Below are positions 54,308-62,237 of a stretch of DNA of 64,000 bases, in pieces. The notes beneath the pieces are model-generated. The model searched no databases. It worked only from the letters and a program-made list of their open reading frames with translations, and was not told the origin of the DNA. The stretch's first letter is position 1. Every line of letters begins with the position of its first letter. The position numbers and the translations under genes were made by a program. Source of the DNA: CAWGHZ01 sp963822575 (lineage in GTDB: Bacteria; Pseudomonadota; Alphaproteobacteria; MPNO01; DASWLB01); assembly GCA_963822575.1 (NCBI GenBank), contig CAWGHZ010000006.1, positions 434,001 to 498,000 of the forward strand. The letters are read 5' to 3'.

Positions 54308-55018
54308 ATGGCTGACGTCGCAACGATCGGCGCCCAGCGGCGCGAACGGCCCGGCACGGGCGGCGCCCGCGCGGCGCGGCGCCAGGGCCAGGTGCCCGGC
54401 ATCATCTACGGCGTCGGCACCGAGCCGTTGGCGGTCCAGCTCGACCGACGGCTCCTGGACCAGGTGCGTGCGCGCCCCGGCTTCTTCAACCGGCTGCTCG
54501 ACGTCGATCTGGGTGGCGAGAGGCTGCGCGTCCTGCCGCGCGAGGTGCAGCTGCACCCGCTGACCGATGCGGCGATCCACGTCGACCTGATGCGCGCCAC
54601 CGACGAGACCGAGGTGACGGTCGACGTGCCCGTCCATTTCGAGAACGAGGCGGCCTCGCCCGGCATCAAGCGCGGCGGCGTGTTGAACGTCGTGCGCCAC
54701 GCGATCGAGGTGCGCTGCCGCGCCGCCGCGATCCCCAGCCATTTCGCCATCGACCTTTCGGGCCTCGAGATCGGCGCCTCGATCCACGCGAGCCATTTGG
54801 TGCTTCCCGAAGGCGTGACGCCGACCATCTCCGAGCGCGACTTCACCATCGCCACCATCGCCGCGCCGACCGTCGTCGCCGAGGAGGCCGCCCGCCCGGC
54901 GGCCGAGGGCGAGGTTGCGGCCGAAGGCGCCGCCGCCGAAGGGGCTGCGGCACCCGCTGCCGAGGGCGCCAAGCCGGCTGCCGGCGGACCCGCGGGCGGC
55001 GGGGGCGGCAAGGCCTAG
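54308..55018 (+). CDS. rplY: 50S ribosomal protein L25/general stress protein Ctc
   Basis: 236 residues from ATG 54308 (MADVATIGAQRRER); an ATG six codons upstream is less likely because AAGGAG is better placed for this one. L25 N-terminal domain (GARAARRQGQVPGIIYG; VQLHPLTDAAIHVDLMR) and the TL5/CTC C-terminal domain (RGGVLNVVRHAIEVRCR) binding 5S rRNA. The Ala/Gly/Pro-rich tail of about 50 residues is common in this subfamily. The gene before it is prs and after it pth, the usual order. Confidence 0.95.
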   Translation: MADVATIGAQRRERPGTGGARAARRQGQVPGIIYGVGTEPLAVQLDRRLLDQVRARPGFFNRLLDVDLGGERLRVLPREVQLHPLTDAAIHVDLMRATDETEVTVDVPVHFENEAASPGIKRGGVLNVVRHAIEVRCRAAAIPSHFAIDLSGLEIGASIHASHLVLPEGVTPTISERDFTIATIAAPTVVAEEAARPAAEGEVAAEGAAAEGAAAPAAEGAKPAAGGPAGGGGGKA

Positions 55019-55036
55019 GCCGGCCGCCGGATCGCC

Positions 55037-55642
55037 ATGCTGCTTCTCGTCGGCCTGGGCAATCCCGGGCCGCGCTACGCCGCCAACCGCCACAACGTGG
55101 GCTTCATGGCGCTCGACGCCGTGCGCGAGCATTACGGCTTCGGCAACGCGCGCCGCAAGTTCGACGCCGAGGCGTCGGAGGGCACAGTCGCGGGCGAGAA
55201 GGTGCTGGCGTTGAAGCCGCAGACCTTCATGAACGAATCCGGCCGCGCGGTGGGCCAGGCCTGCCGCTTCCACAAGATCCCGCCCGCCGACGTGATCGTG
55301 CTGCACGACGAGATCGACCTCGCGCCCGGCAAGGTGCGCGCCAAGCGCGGCGGCGGGCTCGCCGGCCATAATGGGCTGCGCTCGATCGCCGCCCATGTCG
55401 GGCCCGACTTCTGCCGCGTCCGCCTGGGAGTCGGACACCCCGGCAAGGCGTTCGTGCTGGGCCACGTGCTGCACGATTTCGACCGCGACGACATCGAATG
55501 GGTCGGCCGCATGCTCGAGGCCGTGGCCGAGGCCCTGCCGATTCTGATCGCGGGCGACGATCCCGGCTTCATGAGCAAGGTCGCGATGCTTGCCCCCGCG
55601 CCCAAGTTCGAGGCCAAGGACGACGGCGGGGACGGAGCCTGA
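55037..55642 (+). CDS. pth: Peptidyl-tRNA hydrolase
   Basis: 201 residues. LLLVGLGNPGPRYAANRHNVGFM with the catalytic His20-equivalent in NRHNVG, KPQTFMNESG (Asn), VLHDEIDLAPGKVRAKRGGGLAGHNGLRSI in pieces, and FCRVRLGVGHPG. It recycles peptidyl-tRNA. Its TGA shares one base with the ychF ATG. Essential housekeeping; the C-terminal tail is slightly long. Confidence 0.97.
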   Translation: MLLLVGLGNPGPRYAANRHNVGFMALDAVREHYGFGNARRKFDAEASEGTVAGEKVLALKPQTFMNESGRAVGQACRFHKIPPADVIVLHDEIDLAPGKVRAKRGGGLAGHNGLRSIAAHVGPDFCRVRLGVGHPGKAFVLGHVLHDFDRDDIEWVGRMLEAVAEALPILIAGDDPGFMSKVAMLAPAPKFEAKDDGGDGA

Positions 55643-56742
55643 TGGGGTTCTCCTGCGGCATCGTCGGGCTGCCCAACGTCGGCAAGTCAACCCTGTTCAA
55701 CGCGCTGACGGCGACGCTCGCGGCCGAGTCGGCGAACTACGCCTTCACCACGATCGAGCCCAATGTCGGCCGCGCCGCCGTGCCGGACGAACGGCTCGAC
55801 GTGCTCGCCCGCCTCGCCCAGTCGAAGCAGATCGTGCCGACGCGGCTCGACTTCGTGGACATCGCCGGGTTGGTCGCGGGCGCCTCGCGCGGCGAGGGGC
55901 TGGGCAATCGCTTCCTCGCCCATATACGCGAGGTCGACGCCATCGCCCACGTCGTCCGCTGCTTCGAGGACGAGAACGTGATGCATGCCGCGGGCCGCGT
56001 GAATCCCGTCGCCGATGCAGAGACGGTCGAGACCGAGCTGATGCTCGCCGACCTGGAAAGCCTGGAGCGGCGCATCGACGGGCTCGTCAAGCGCGCGCGC
56101 GGCAACGACAAGGAGGCGCGCGCCCAGCTCGCGATCGCCGAGCGGGTCAAGATCGCGCTTGCCGAGGGACAGCCCGCCCGCGCCGTGCCGTTCGACGACG
56201 CCGACCGGGCGGTGCTGAAATCCATGCAGCTCCTGACCGCGAAGCCGGTCCTTTACGTCTGCAACGTGGAGGAGGCGAACGCCGCCACCGGCAACGCCCA
56301 TTCCGCGCGCGTCGCCGAGATGGCAGCGAAAAAGGGCGCCGGCACGGTGGTCGTCTCGGCCGCCATCGAGGCCGAGGTGGCGCAGCTTGCCGATCCGGCC
56401 GAGCGGCGCGAGTTCCTGGCCGAGCTGGGCCTTGCGGAAACGGGCCTCGCCAAGGTCATTCGCGCGGGCTACGACCTGCTGGACCTCATCACTTACTTCA
56501 CCGCGGGGCCGAAGGAGGCGCGTGCCTGGACCATTTCGCGCGGCACCCGCGCGCCGCAGGCCGCCGCGGTGATCCACACCGATTTCGAACGCGGCTTCAT
56601 CGCCGCCGAGGTCATCGCCTACGACGACTACCTCGCCTGTGGCGGCGAGCAGGGCGCCAAGCAGGCCGGCAAGATGCGGCTGGAGGGCCGCGAGTACGTC
56701 GTCGCCGACGGCGACGTGATCCTGTTCCGTTTCAACGTGTAG
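55642..56742 (+). CDS. ychF: Redox-regulated ATPase YchF
   Basis: 366 residues from ATG 55642 (MGFSCGIVGLPNVGKST). OBG-type P-loop GLPNVGKSTLFNAL, G2/G3 FVDIAGLVAGASRGEGLG, the NVEE (N..E) nucleotide-specificity motif in LYVCNVEEANA, coiled coil and the C-terminal TGS domain (AVIHTDFERGFIAAEVIAYDD). Directly after pth, as in most Proteobacteria. It binds ATP rather than GTP and is linked to ribosomes and oxidative stress. Confidence 0.97.
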   Translation: MGFSCGIVGLPNVGKSTLFNALTATLAAESANYAFTTIEPNVGRAAVPDERLDVLARLAQSKQIVPTRLDFVDIAGLVAGASRGEGLGNRFLAHIREVDAIAHVVRCFEDENVMHAAGRVNPVADAETVETELMLADLESLERRIDGLVKRARGNDKEARAQLAIAERVKIALAEGQPARAVPFDDADRAVLKSMQLLTAKPVLYVCNVEEANAATGNAHSARVAEMAAKKGAGTVVVSAAIEAEVAQLADPAERREFLAELGLAETGLAKVIRAGYDLLDLITYFTAGPKEARAWTISRGTRAPQAAAVIHTDFERGFIAAEVIAYDDYLACGGEQGAKQAGKMRLEGREYVVADGDVILFRFNV

Positions 56743-56791
56743 CTCGGAGCCGTCGTTGACGGCGGCGAACGGTCGGGCCTAAGTTGCGGGC

Positions 56792-57952
56792 ATGGCGAAC
56801 TCGCTGCGCCCGCTGGCGCCATTCGTTTCCGCAGCGCCCGAGAGGCGCCCGGCCGAGCGGGAGGGCGATGGGGCACGTGCCGCGACGCGCGTATTCACGG
56901 ATTTCGATGCGCTGGAGGCGGCCTACGGCCACGTTCTACGTGCCACGGCGCAGCCGAGCCCGTTCGATACGCTGGAATGGTACCGCTGTGTGGCCCGGCA
57001 CGGCATGGCGGAAGGGAGCGTACCGCGCGTGTACGCCGCCGACGCCGGCGCGGGCGGCAGCGCGTTCCTGTTTTGCCGCGCCGATCCCGCGCAGCGCAGG
57101 CTGGCGAGCCTCGGCAATTTCTTCACCATGGATTACGGGCCGGCCTTCGCGCCCGGGACCGCCGACCGGGCGGCGCTGACGTGCACCCTCGCCCGGTTCG
57201 TCGCGGACGAGCGGCCGCGCTGGCGCGCGGTGAACTTCCAGACGCTGCTCGAAACGGATCCGCGGACCGATTTCCTCGAGGACGCGTTCCGCCGCGCGGG
57301 GTTCGCCGTGCACCGCCACCTTCAGTCGCTCAACCGTTACCAGCGGCTCGGCGGCATGGATTTCGATGGCTATCTCGCGGCGCGCCCGTCGCGCCTGCGC
57401 AACACGATCCGCCGCCGCGAGAAGAAGCTCGGCCAGGACCACCACGTGACGATCGCGATCGAGCGCGACCATTCCGAGTCTCTGATAGACGATTACGACC
57501 GCGTCTACGAAAAAAGCTGGAAGGAGCCGGAGATATACCCCCGCTTCGTCCGCGAGTTCTGCCGCGCAGCGGGGCAGATGGGGATCCTGCGCCTCGCCGT
57601 GCTCTACGTCGACGAGCGGCCGGCCGCCGCCCAGATCTGGCTTGTGTATGAAGCCAAGGCGATCATCTACAAGCTGGCCTATGACGAGGCGTTCAAGGAC
57701 TATTCGGTCGGCTCCATCCTCACGCGCGAGGTGCTGAGGAAGGTGATGGCCGAGGAGAAGCTCGAGCGGCTCGACTACGGGGTCGGCATCGAGCCCTACA
57801 AGCGGGACTGGATGGACGAGGAGCAGCGCATCTTCGGCATCGAGGCGGCCAACCCGCGCACGCTCGGCGGCCTCGTGCTGGCCGCGCGCAGCCTTGCCGG
57901 CGACGCGCTGCGCCCGATTCGGGCGCGGCTTGCCCGCCGGTCCGCGACCTGA
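56792..57952 (+). CDS. FemAB/BioF2-like GNAT acyltransferase
   Basis: 386 residues. A double-GNAT protein of the CelD/BioF2 type. YLAARPSRLRNTIRRREKKLG (about 193) and YDRVYEKSWKEPEIYPRFVREFC come first, then GILRLAVLYVDERPAAAQIWLVYEAKAIIYKLAYDEAFKDYSVGSIL in pieces, and DYGVGIEPYKRDW at the end. Related proteins transfer acyl or aminoacyl groups in EPS, cell-wall or exosortase loci. The TTG start of the next gene is two bases after its stop. The acceptor cannot be told. Confidence 0.83.
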   Translation: MANSLRPLAPFVSAAPERRPAEREGDGARAATRVFTDFDALEAAYGHVLRATAQPSPFDTLEWYRCVARHGMAEGSVPRVYAADAGAGGSAFLFCRADPAQRRLASLGNFFTMDYGPAFAPGTADRAALTCTLARFVADERPRWRAVNFQTLLETDPRTDFLEDAFRRAGFAVHRHLQSLNRYQRLGGMDFDGYLAARPSRLRNTIRRREKKLGQDHHVTIAIERDHSESLIDDYDRVYEKSWKEPEIYPRFVREFCRAAGQMGILRLAVLYVDERPAAAQIWLVYEAKAIIYKLAYDEAFKDYSVGSILTREVLRKVMAEEKLERLDYGVGIEPYKRDWMDEEQRIFGIEAANPRTLGGLVLAARSLAGDALRPIRARLARRSAT

Positions 57953-57954
57953 CC

Positions 57955-59142
57955 TTGCCGCTCGACGTCGCCTTCGACGCTTGCGGCAATCTCGATGCGC
58001 TCGCCGCGGAATGGCGAGAGCTCGAAGTCCGCGCCGGGGCAAGCTTCTTCCTTTCCTGGCACTGGATCGGTGCTTGGCTCGCGGCGCTGCCGCCAGCGGA
58101 GCGGCCGCGGATCATGACGGTGCGCCAGGGCGGGCGCGTCGTCGGGCTCGCCGCGTTCGGCGCCGCGACCGTCCGCCGCCGCGGCCTGATCGTTTCGCGC
58201 GGGCTTTATCTGAACGAGACGGGCCGAAAGCAGCATGACGCGCTGGCCGTCGAGATAAACGGGATTCTGTGCGAGCCGGACCAGGCCGACGCGGTGACCG
58301 TCGCGGCGCTGGATACGCTGGTGCGGCGCGAGGAATGGGACGAGCTCCATTTGAGCGGCATCGCAAGCAATTCGGCCGAACGCGACTGGGCCGCACCCGC
58401 CGCCCGCCTCGGGCTGACATTGCGCGAGGCCGCACGCCGGCCCTGTCCGTATGTCGACCTCGCCGCGCTGCGGGGCGGGGGCGGCGACTATCTTGAACGG
58501 CTGAGCCGCAACACGCGCTCACAAATCCGTCGCGCGATGCGGCGCTACGAACAGACGCAGGGATCGATCGCCCTCACCGTCGCGCGCGACGCAGCGGAGG
58601 CGCGCGCCTGGCTCGACGAGTTGGCGGCCCTGCACCAGACGACGTGGACCCGGCGCGGCCAGCCGGGCGCCTTCGCCAACCCGTTCTTCGCCGCCGTCCA
58701 CGACCGGCTGGTCGAGCGCGCCACGCCCGCTGGCGCGGTCGAGCTGGTGCGGGTCACGGCCGGCGCGGCGCCCATAGGAATCCTGTACAACTTCTTGTGG
58801 CGTGGTCACGTGTGCAACTACCAGTCGGGTTTCGACTACGCGGCCGACGCTGCGCTGAAGCCAGGGCTGGTGTCGCACGCGGTGGCAATCCGGCAGTACG
58901 CGACACGCGGGTTCGACGTCTACGACTTCCTGGCGGGGGCCGACCGCTACAAGGCAAGTCTCTGCACCGGCGTGCGCGACCTCGTCTGGCTGGTGGCGCG
59001 CCGAAAGCGGCTGAAGTACATGATCGAGGATTCGCTGCGCACCGCCAGGAATCGGTTTCGCACTGCCCGGCCGGCCGCGCCATCGACGAAGGGAAACGAT
59101 CCAATGCACCGGACAGGTCCGGCCGTGCGCGGGCGCGCCTGA
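57955..59142 (+). CDS. Second FemAB/BioF2-like GNAT acyltransferase
   Basis: 395 residues from TTG 57955 (MPLDVAFDACGNL). ASFFLSWHWIGAWLAALP near the start is a CelD/BioF2 hallmark. YLERLSRNTRSQIRRAMRRYE (about 180) and GILYNFLWRGHVCNYQSGFDYAADAALKPGLVSH in pieces match the transferase fold, and DVYDFLAGADRYKASLC closes it. It is a paralogue of the gene before it. The MFS exporter starts one base after its stop, so the three are one operon. Together they may acylate and export a small product; that is inference from order. Confidence 0.83.
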   Translation: MPLDVAFDACGNLDALAAEWRELEVRAGASFFLSWHWIGAWLAALPPAERPRIMTVRQGGRVVGLAAFGAATVRRRGLIVSRGLYLNETGRKQHDALAVEINGILCEPDQADAVTVAALDTLVRREEWDELHLSGIASNSAERDWAAPAARLGLTLREAARRPCPYVDLAALRGGGGDYLERLSRNTRSQIRRAMRRYEQTQGSIALTVARDAAEARAWLDELAALHQTTWTRRGQPGAFANPFFAAVHDRLVERATPAGAVELVRVTAGAAPIGILYNFLWRGHVCNYQSGFDYAADAALKPGLVSHAVAIRQYATRGFDVYDFLAGADRYKASLCTGVRDLVWLVARRKRLKYMIEDSLRTARNRFRTARPAAPSTKGNDPMHRTGPAVRGRA

Positions 59143-59143
59143 C

Positions 59144-60694
59144 ATGCCCGACACCGCCCGCGCGCCCTCCCCGGCGGCCGCGCCGCATGGCGCAGAGGAG
59201 CACGTGCGGCGCATCCACGGCACGCGGCTCGCCTGCACGCTGACGGGGCTGATGCTGACCTTGCTGCTGCCGGCGCTCGACCAGACCATCGTCGGCACCG
59301 CGATGCCGCGCATTGTCGCCTCGCTGCACGGGTTCGAGCAGTACGCCTGGGTGGTGACGGCCTACCTCTTGGGCGCGACGGCACTGCTGCCCGTGGCCGG
59401 ACGGCTTTCGGACCAGTTCGGCCGTAAGCCCTTCCTGCTCGGCGGGACGATCGCCTTCCTGATCGGCTCGGCCGCGTGCGGCGATGCACAGACGATGGCC
59501 CAGCTCATCGCCTTCCGCGCCGTGCAGGGGCTCGCGGCCGGTATCGGCATCATCCTGGTGTTCACTGTGATCGCGGACATCTTCCCGCTGGCCGAGCGGG
59601 CGCGCTGGCAGGGGCTGTTCGGCGCGGTGTACGGCTTCTCCAGCGTGGCCGGCCCGACCTTGGGCGGCTGGCTCGCCGATCACGGGCCGCTGGTCGCGGG
59701 GTTCGTGACCGACGCCACGCGCTGGCGCTGGGTGTTCTACATCAACCTGCCGCTGGGCCTTCTCGGCCTCGCGCTGGTGTGGGGCTGGATGCCGCACGAT
59801 CTGTCGGAGCGCGTGACGCGCGAGACCGGCTGGGCCGCGGTGCGACGCGTCGACATCTTGGGCGCGGTTCTGAGCCTGGTCGCGACCGTCGCGGTGATGC
59901 TTGCGCTCACCTGGGTGTCGGAGGATGCGGCGGGCTGGGAATCGCGGCGGGTGATCGCAGGGCTCGCGCTCTCGGCCGTGCTGTTCGCGGCCTTCTTCCG
60001 GCACGAGCGGCGGACGAGCGCCGAGCCGATCCTGCCGCTCGGCCTCCTGGGCCAGCGGGTCTATGGCTCGGTCGCCGCCCTGTCGTTCCTGACCGGGCTG
60101 ATCCTTCTCGCTCTGGTGATCTACCTGCCGCTCTATCTCCAACGGGTGGCGGGGTGGTCGGCGTCCGGTTCGGGCGTGGCGATCCTGCCGCTCACCGTCA
60201 CTTCGACTTTGGGCGCGTCGGCCAGCGGATTCCTGATGGCCCGGCTCGGCAGGTTCCGCAAGCTCGCGAGCTTCTCGGGCGTCCTGATGCTCGGCTGCGT
60301 CGCGTTGATGACCCGGTTCGACGCCACGACGCCCGACTGGGTGGCGGCGCTGGTCATGGGCGGGGCGGGGCTCGGGCTCGGCGTGTTCTTCCCGATCACC
60401 ATGACGGTGATCCAGGCCGTGCTGCCGCGCACCGCGATGGGTATCGGCACCAACGCCATCGGCTACGTGCGCGCGGTGGGCCAGATGTTCGGCGTCGCCG
60501 TGGTCGGCACCATCGTGCACAACACGCTGGCCGCCGGGCGCGGGCTCGAGGTCGCGCTGCAGCGTGGCTTCCTGGCCGTGACGGTCGTGGCCGCGCTGGT
60601 CGTGGTGGTGACGCGGCTGACCCGCGACGTCTCGATTACCGGCCGCGCGCCCCGCCCAGCGCGTGGGCGCACCACACCGCCAGCGAAAACGTGA
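59144..60694 (+). CDS. MFS transporter, DHA2 (EmrB/QacA) family
   Basis: 516 residues with about 14 membrane helices. MLTLLLPALDQTIVGTAMPRIV (helix 1 with the DHA2 'LDxTIVNxALP'-type motif), GRLSDQFGRKPFLLGG (motif A, about 86) and GIGTNAIGYVRAVGQMFGVA near the end. These proton antiporters export drugs and hydrophobic metabolites. No EmrA-like adaptor is adjacent, so it acts across the inner membrane alone or with a partner elsewhere. Its last 59 bases overlap the convergent ctaA gene. Confidence 0.9.
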   Translation: MPDTARAPSPAAAPHGAEEHVRRIHGTRLACTLTGLMLTLLLPALDQTIVGTAMPRIVASLHGFEQYAWVVTAYLLGATALLPVAGRLSDQFGRKPFLLGGTIAFLIGSAACGDAQTMAQLIAFRAVQGLAAGIGIILVFTVIADIFPLAERARWQGLFGAVYGFSSVAGPTLGGWLADHGPLVAGFVTDATRWRWVFYINLPLGLLGLALVWGWMPHDLSERVTRETGWAAVRRVDILGAVLSLVATVAVMLALTWVSEDAAGWESRRVIAGLALSAVLFAAFFRHERRTSAEPILPLGLLGQRVYGSVAALSFLTGLILLALVIYLPLYLQRVAGWSASGSGVAILPLTVTSTLGASASGFLMARLGRFRKLASFSGVLMLGCVALMTRFDATTPDWVAALVMGGAGLGLGVFFPITMTVIQAVLPRTAMGIGTNAIGYVRAVGQMFGVAVVGTIVHNTLAAGRGLEVALQRGFLAVTVVAALVVVVTRLTRDVSITGRAPRPARGRTTPPAKT

Positions 60695-61697
60695 CGAGCG
60701 CGCCGGCTTGGTGCGTGGCGGCCAGTGGCACGGCGACGACGGTGAGTAGGGTGGCGATGCCGAGCGAGGCCTGCACCACCGCCATGCCGCCAAGCGAAGC
60801 AATCGAAGCGCGGGCGTTCCGCGCCAGCGGCCGGGTGCGCGACCACGCCCAGAAGCCGAGTGCAAGCACGATGAACGAGATCGCGAGACAGCGGTGGGCG
60901 AACTGCACCGCCGCCGGGTTCGCGACGAAGTTGCGCGCGAACGGGTGCAGGCTGAACGCCTGCGGCGCGACCACATAGCCGTCCATCAGCGGAAAGGTGT
61001 TCCACGCCTGGCCGGCGTGCAGCCCGGCGGTGAACGCGCCCCAGGTCATGGTGACTACCGCCCACCCGAGCAGCAGCAAGGCGAAGTTGCGCCCCGGCGC
61101 GCGCTCGCGCGGCGAAGCCTGGCCGAGATCGAGCCAGATCCAGAGGAGCCAGCCATAGATCGCGACCGCCAGCATCAGATGCGCGGCGAGGCGGTAATGG
61201 CTGACCGACGGCCGGTCGACCAGGCCCGACGCCACCATGTACCAGCCGAGCGCGCCCTGCGCCGCGCCCAGCAGCAGCGCGATCCCGAGTTGCGCGCCGA
61301 GCCGGCCGCGCACGTGGCCGCGCAGCCAGAACCACGCTAGCGGCAGGGCAAAGGCGAGGCCGATCAGCCTTCCCCACAGGCGGTGGACGTACTCCATCCA
61401 GTAGATCGCCTGAAAGTCGGAAAGCCCCATCCAGAAGTTGGTGTCGCGGAACTGCGGCGAGGTCTTGTAGGCGTCGAACAGCGCCTGCCAATCGGCGTGC
61501 GACAGGGGCGGCAGCACGCCCTTCACCGGCGCCCAGTCGACGATGGAAAGGCCCGAGTCGGTCAGCCGGGTTACCCCGCCCAGCACGACCATCGCGAAAA
61601 TCATTGCGCAGACGATGCCGAGCCAGAGGCGCACCGCGCCGTCGACCCGTGCGGCCGGAACGGTAACGGACAATCTTTGGAACGCGGAGGTGCGCAT
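60636..61697 (-). CDS. ctaA: Heme A synthase (COX15/CtaA type 2)
   Basis: 353 residues from ATG 61697 (MRTSAFQRLSVTVPAAR). VVLGGVTRLTDSGLSIVDWAPVKGVLPPL is the family opening (in two pieces), then MEYVHRLWGRLIG, SVSHYRLAAHLMLA, QFAHRCLAIS and AATHQAGALVTFS, which supply the four conserved His for hemes b and o/a. About eight membrane helices. It oxidises heme O to heme A for aa3-type cytochrome oxidases, so the organism respires oxygen. No cox gene adjoins it. Confidence 0.95.
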   Translation of the reverse strand: MRTSAFQRLSVTVPAARVDGAVRLWLGIVCAMIFAMVVLGGVTRLTDSGLSIVDWAPVKGVLPPLSHADWQALFDAYKTSPQFRDTNFWMGLSDFQAIYWMEYVHRLWGRLIGLAFALPLAWFWLRGHVRGRLGAQLGIALLLGAAQGALGWYMVASGLVDRPSVSHYRLAAHLMLAVAIYGWLLWIWLDLGQASPRERAPGRNFALLLLGWAVVTMTWGAFTAGLHAGQAWNTFPLMDGYVVAPQAFSLHPFARNFVANPAAVQFAHRCLAISFIVLALGFWAWSRTRPLARNARASIASLGGMAVVQASLGIATLLTVVAVPLAATHQAGALVTFSLAVWCAHALGGARGR

Positions 61698-61753
61698 CGG
61701 CAATGTTCCGTCTTCGCCGGGGCCCCCGCCCCCGATCGCGACGTTCGTCCCTC

Positions 61754-62158
61754 CTACGCCGTCAGATGTCGGGCGCGGGCGCCGCGCTCGACGGCGGCGG
61801 CGACCAGACGTCCGATCTGCAGCTTGTGGCGGATCATCTCGAGAAGGCGCAGCTCCTCCTGCCCCGCGGCGCCGTCGGCGGCGATCACGTCGCAGGCGAG
61901 CGCATAGGCGGTTTCGCGCAGCTTGTCGGGCAGCGCGTTGCGGATCGCGTCGAGCGTCTCGTCGAGCCCGTTCGCTCCGGCCAGCAACTCGGCGCAGGCG
62001 GCCGCTGTCCGCGTCAGCTTGTTCGGGTCGTAGTCGCGGAAGACCGGCAGGAACCGCACGATCTCGCCGATGCGGTGCAGCTCGGAATCGCTCATGTCGC
62101 TGTCGGCGGCCGAGGCCAGCACCATAGTGTAGATCAGCGCGTCGTGGTGGTCGATCAT
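61754..62158 (-). CDS. TerB-like protein
   Basis: 134 residues from ATG 62158 (MIDHHDALIYTMVLAS). All-helical; SAADSDMSDSELHRIGEIVRFLP and CDVIAADGAAGQEELRLLEMI give the paired acidic loops of the TerB fold (D.D....E). TerB-type proteins occur in tellurite-resistance operons and as stand-alone soluble proteins binding metal. No other ter gene is near, so tellurite resistance should not be assumed. Confidence 0.85.
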   Translation of the reverse strand: MIDHHDALIYTMVLASAADSDMSDSELHRIGEIVRFLPVFRDYDPNKLTRTAAACAELLAGANGLDETLDAIRNALPDKLRETAYALACDVIAADGAAGQEELRLLEMIRHKLQIGRLVAAAVERGARARHLTA

Positions 62159-62237
62159 GTCGCCCTCGCTTGCGTGCGCGCCCCATAAGCCGGGAAGGCG
62201 GGGTTCCGTCAAGAAGGAATCGCCGGGCGGACTGCGC

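Noticed and set aside
61754..62158. Tellurite resistance locus
   Set aside because: Only one TerB-like gene is present. terA, C, D, E and Z are absent.
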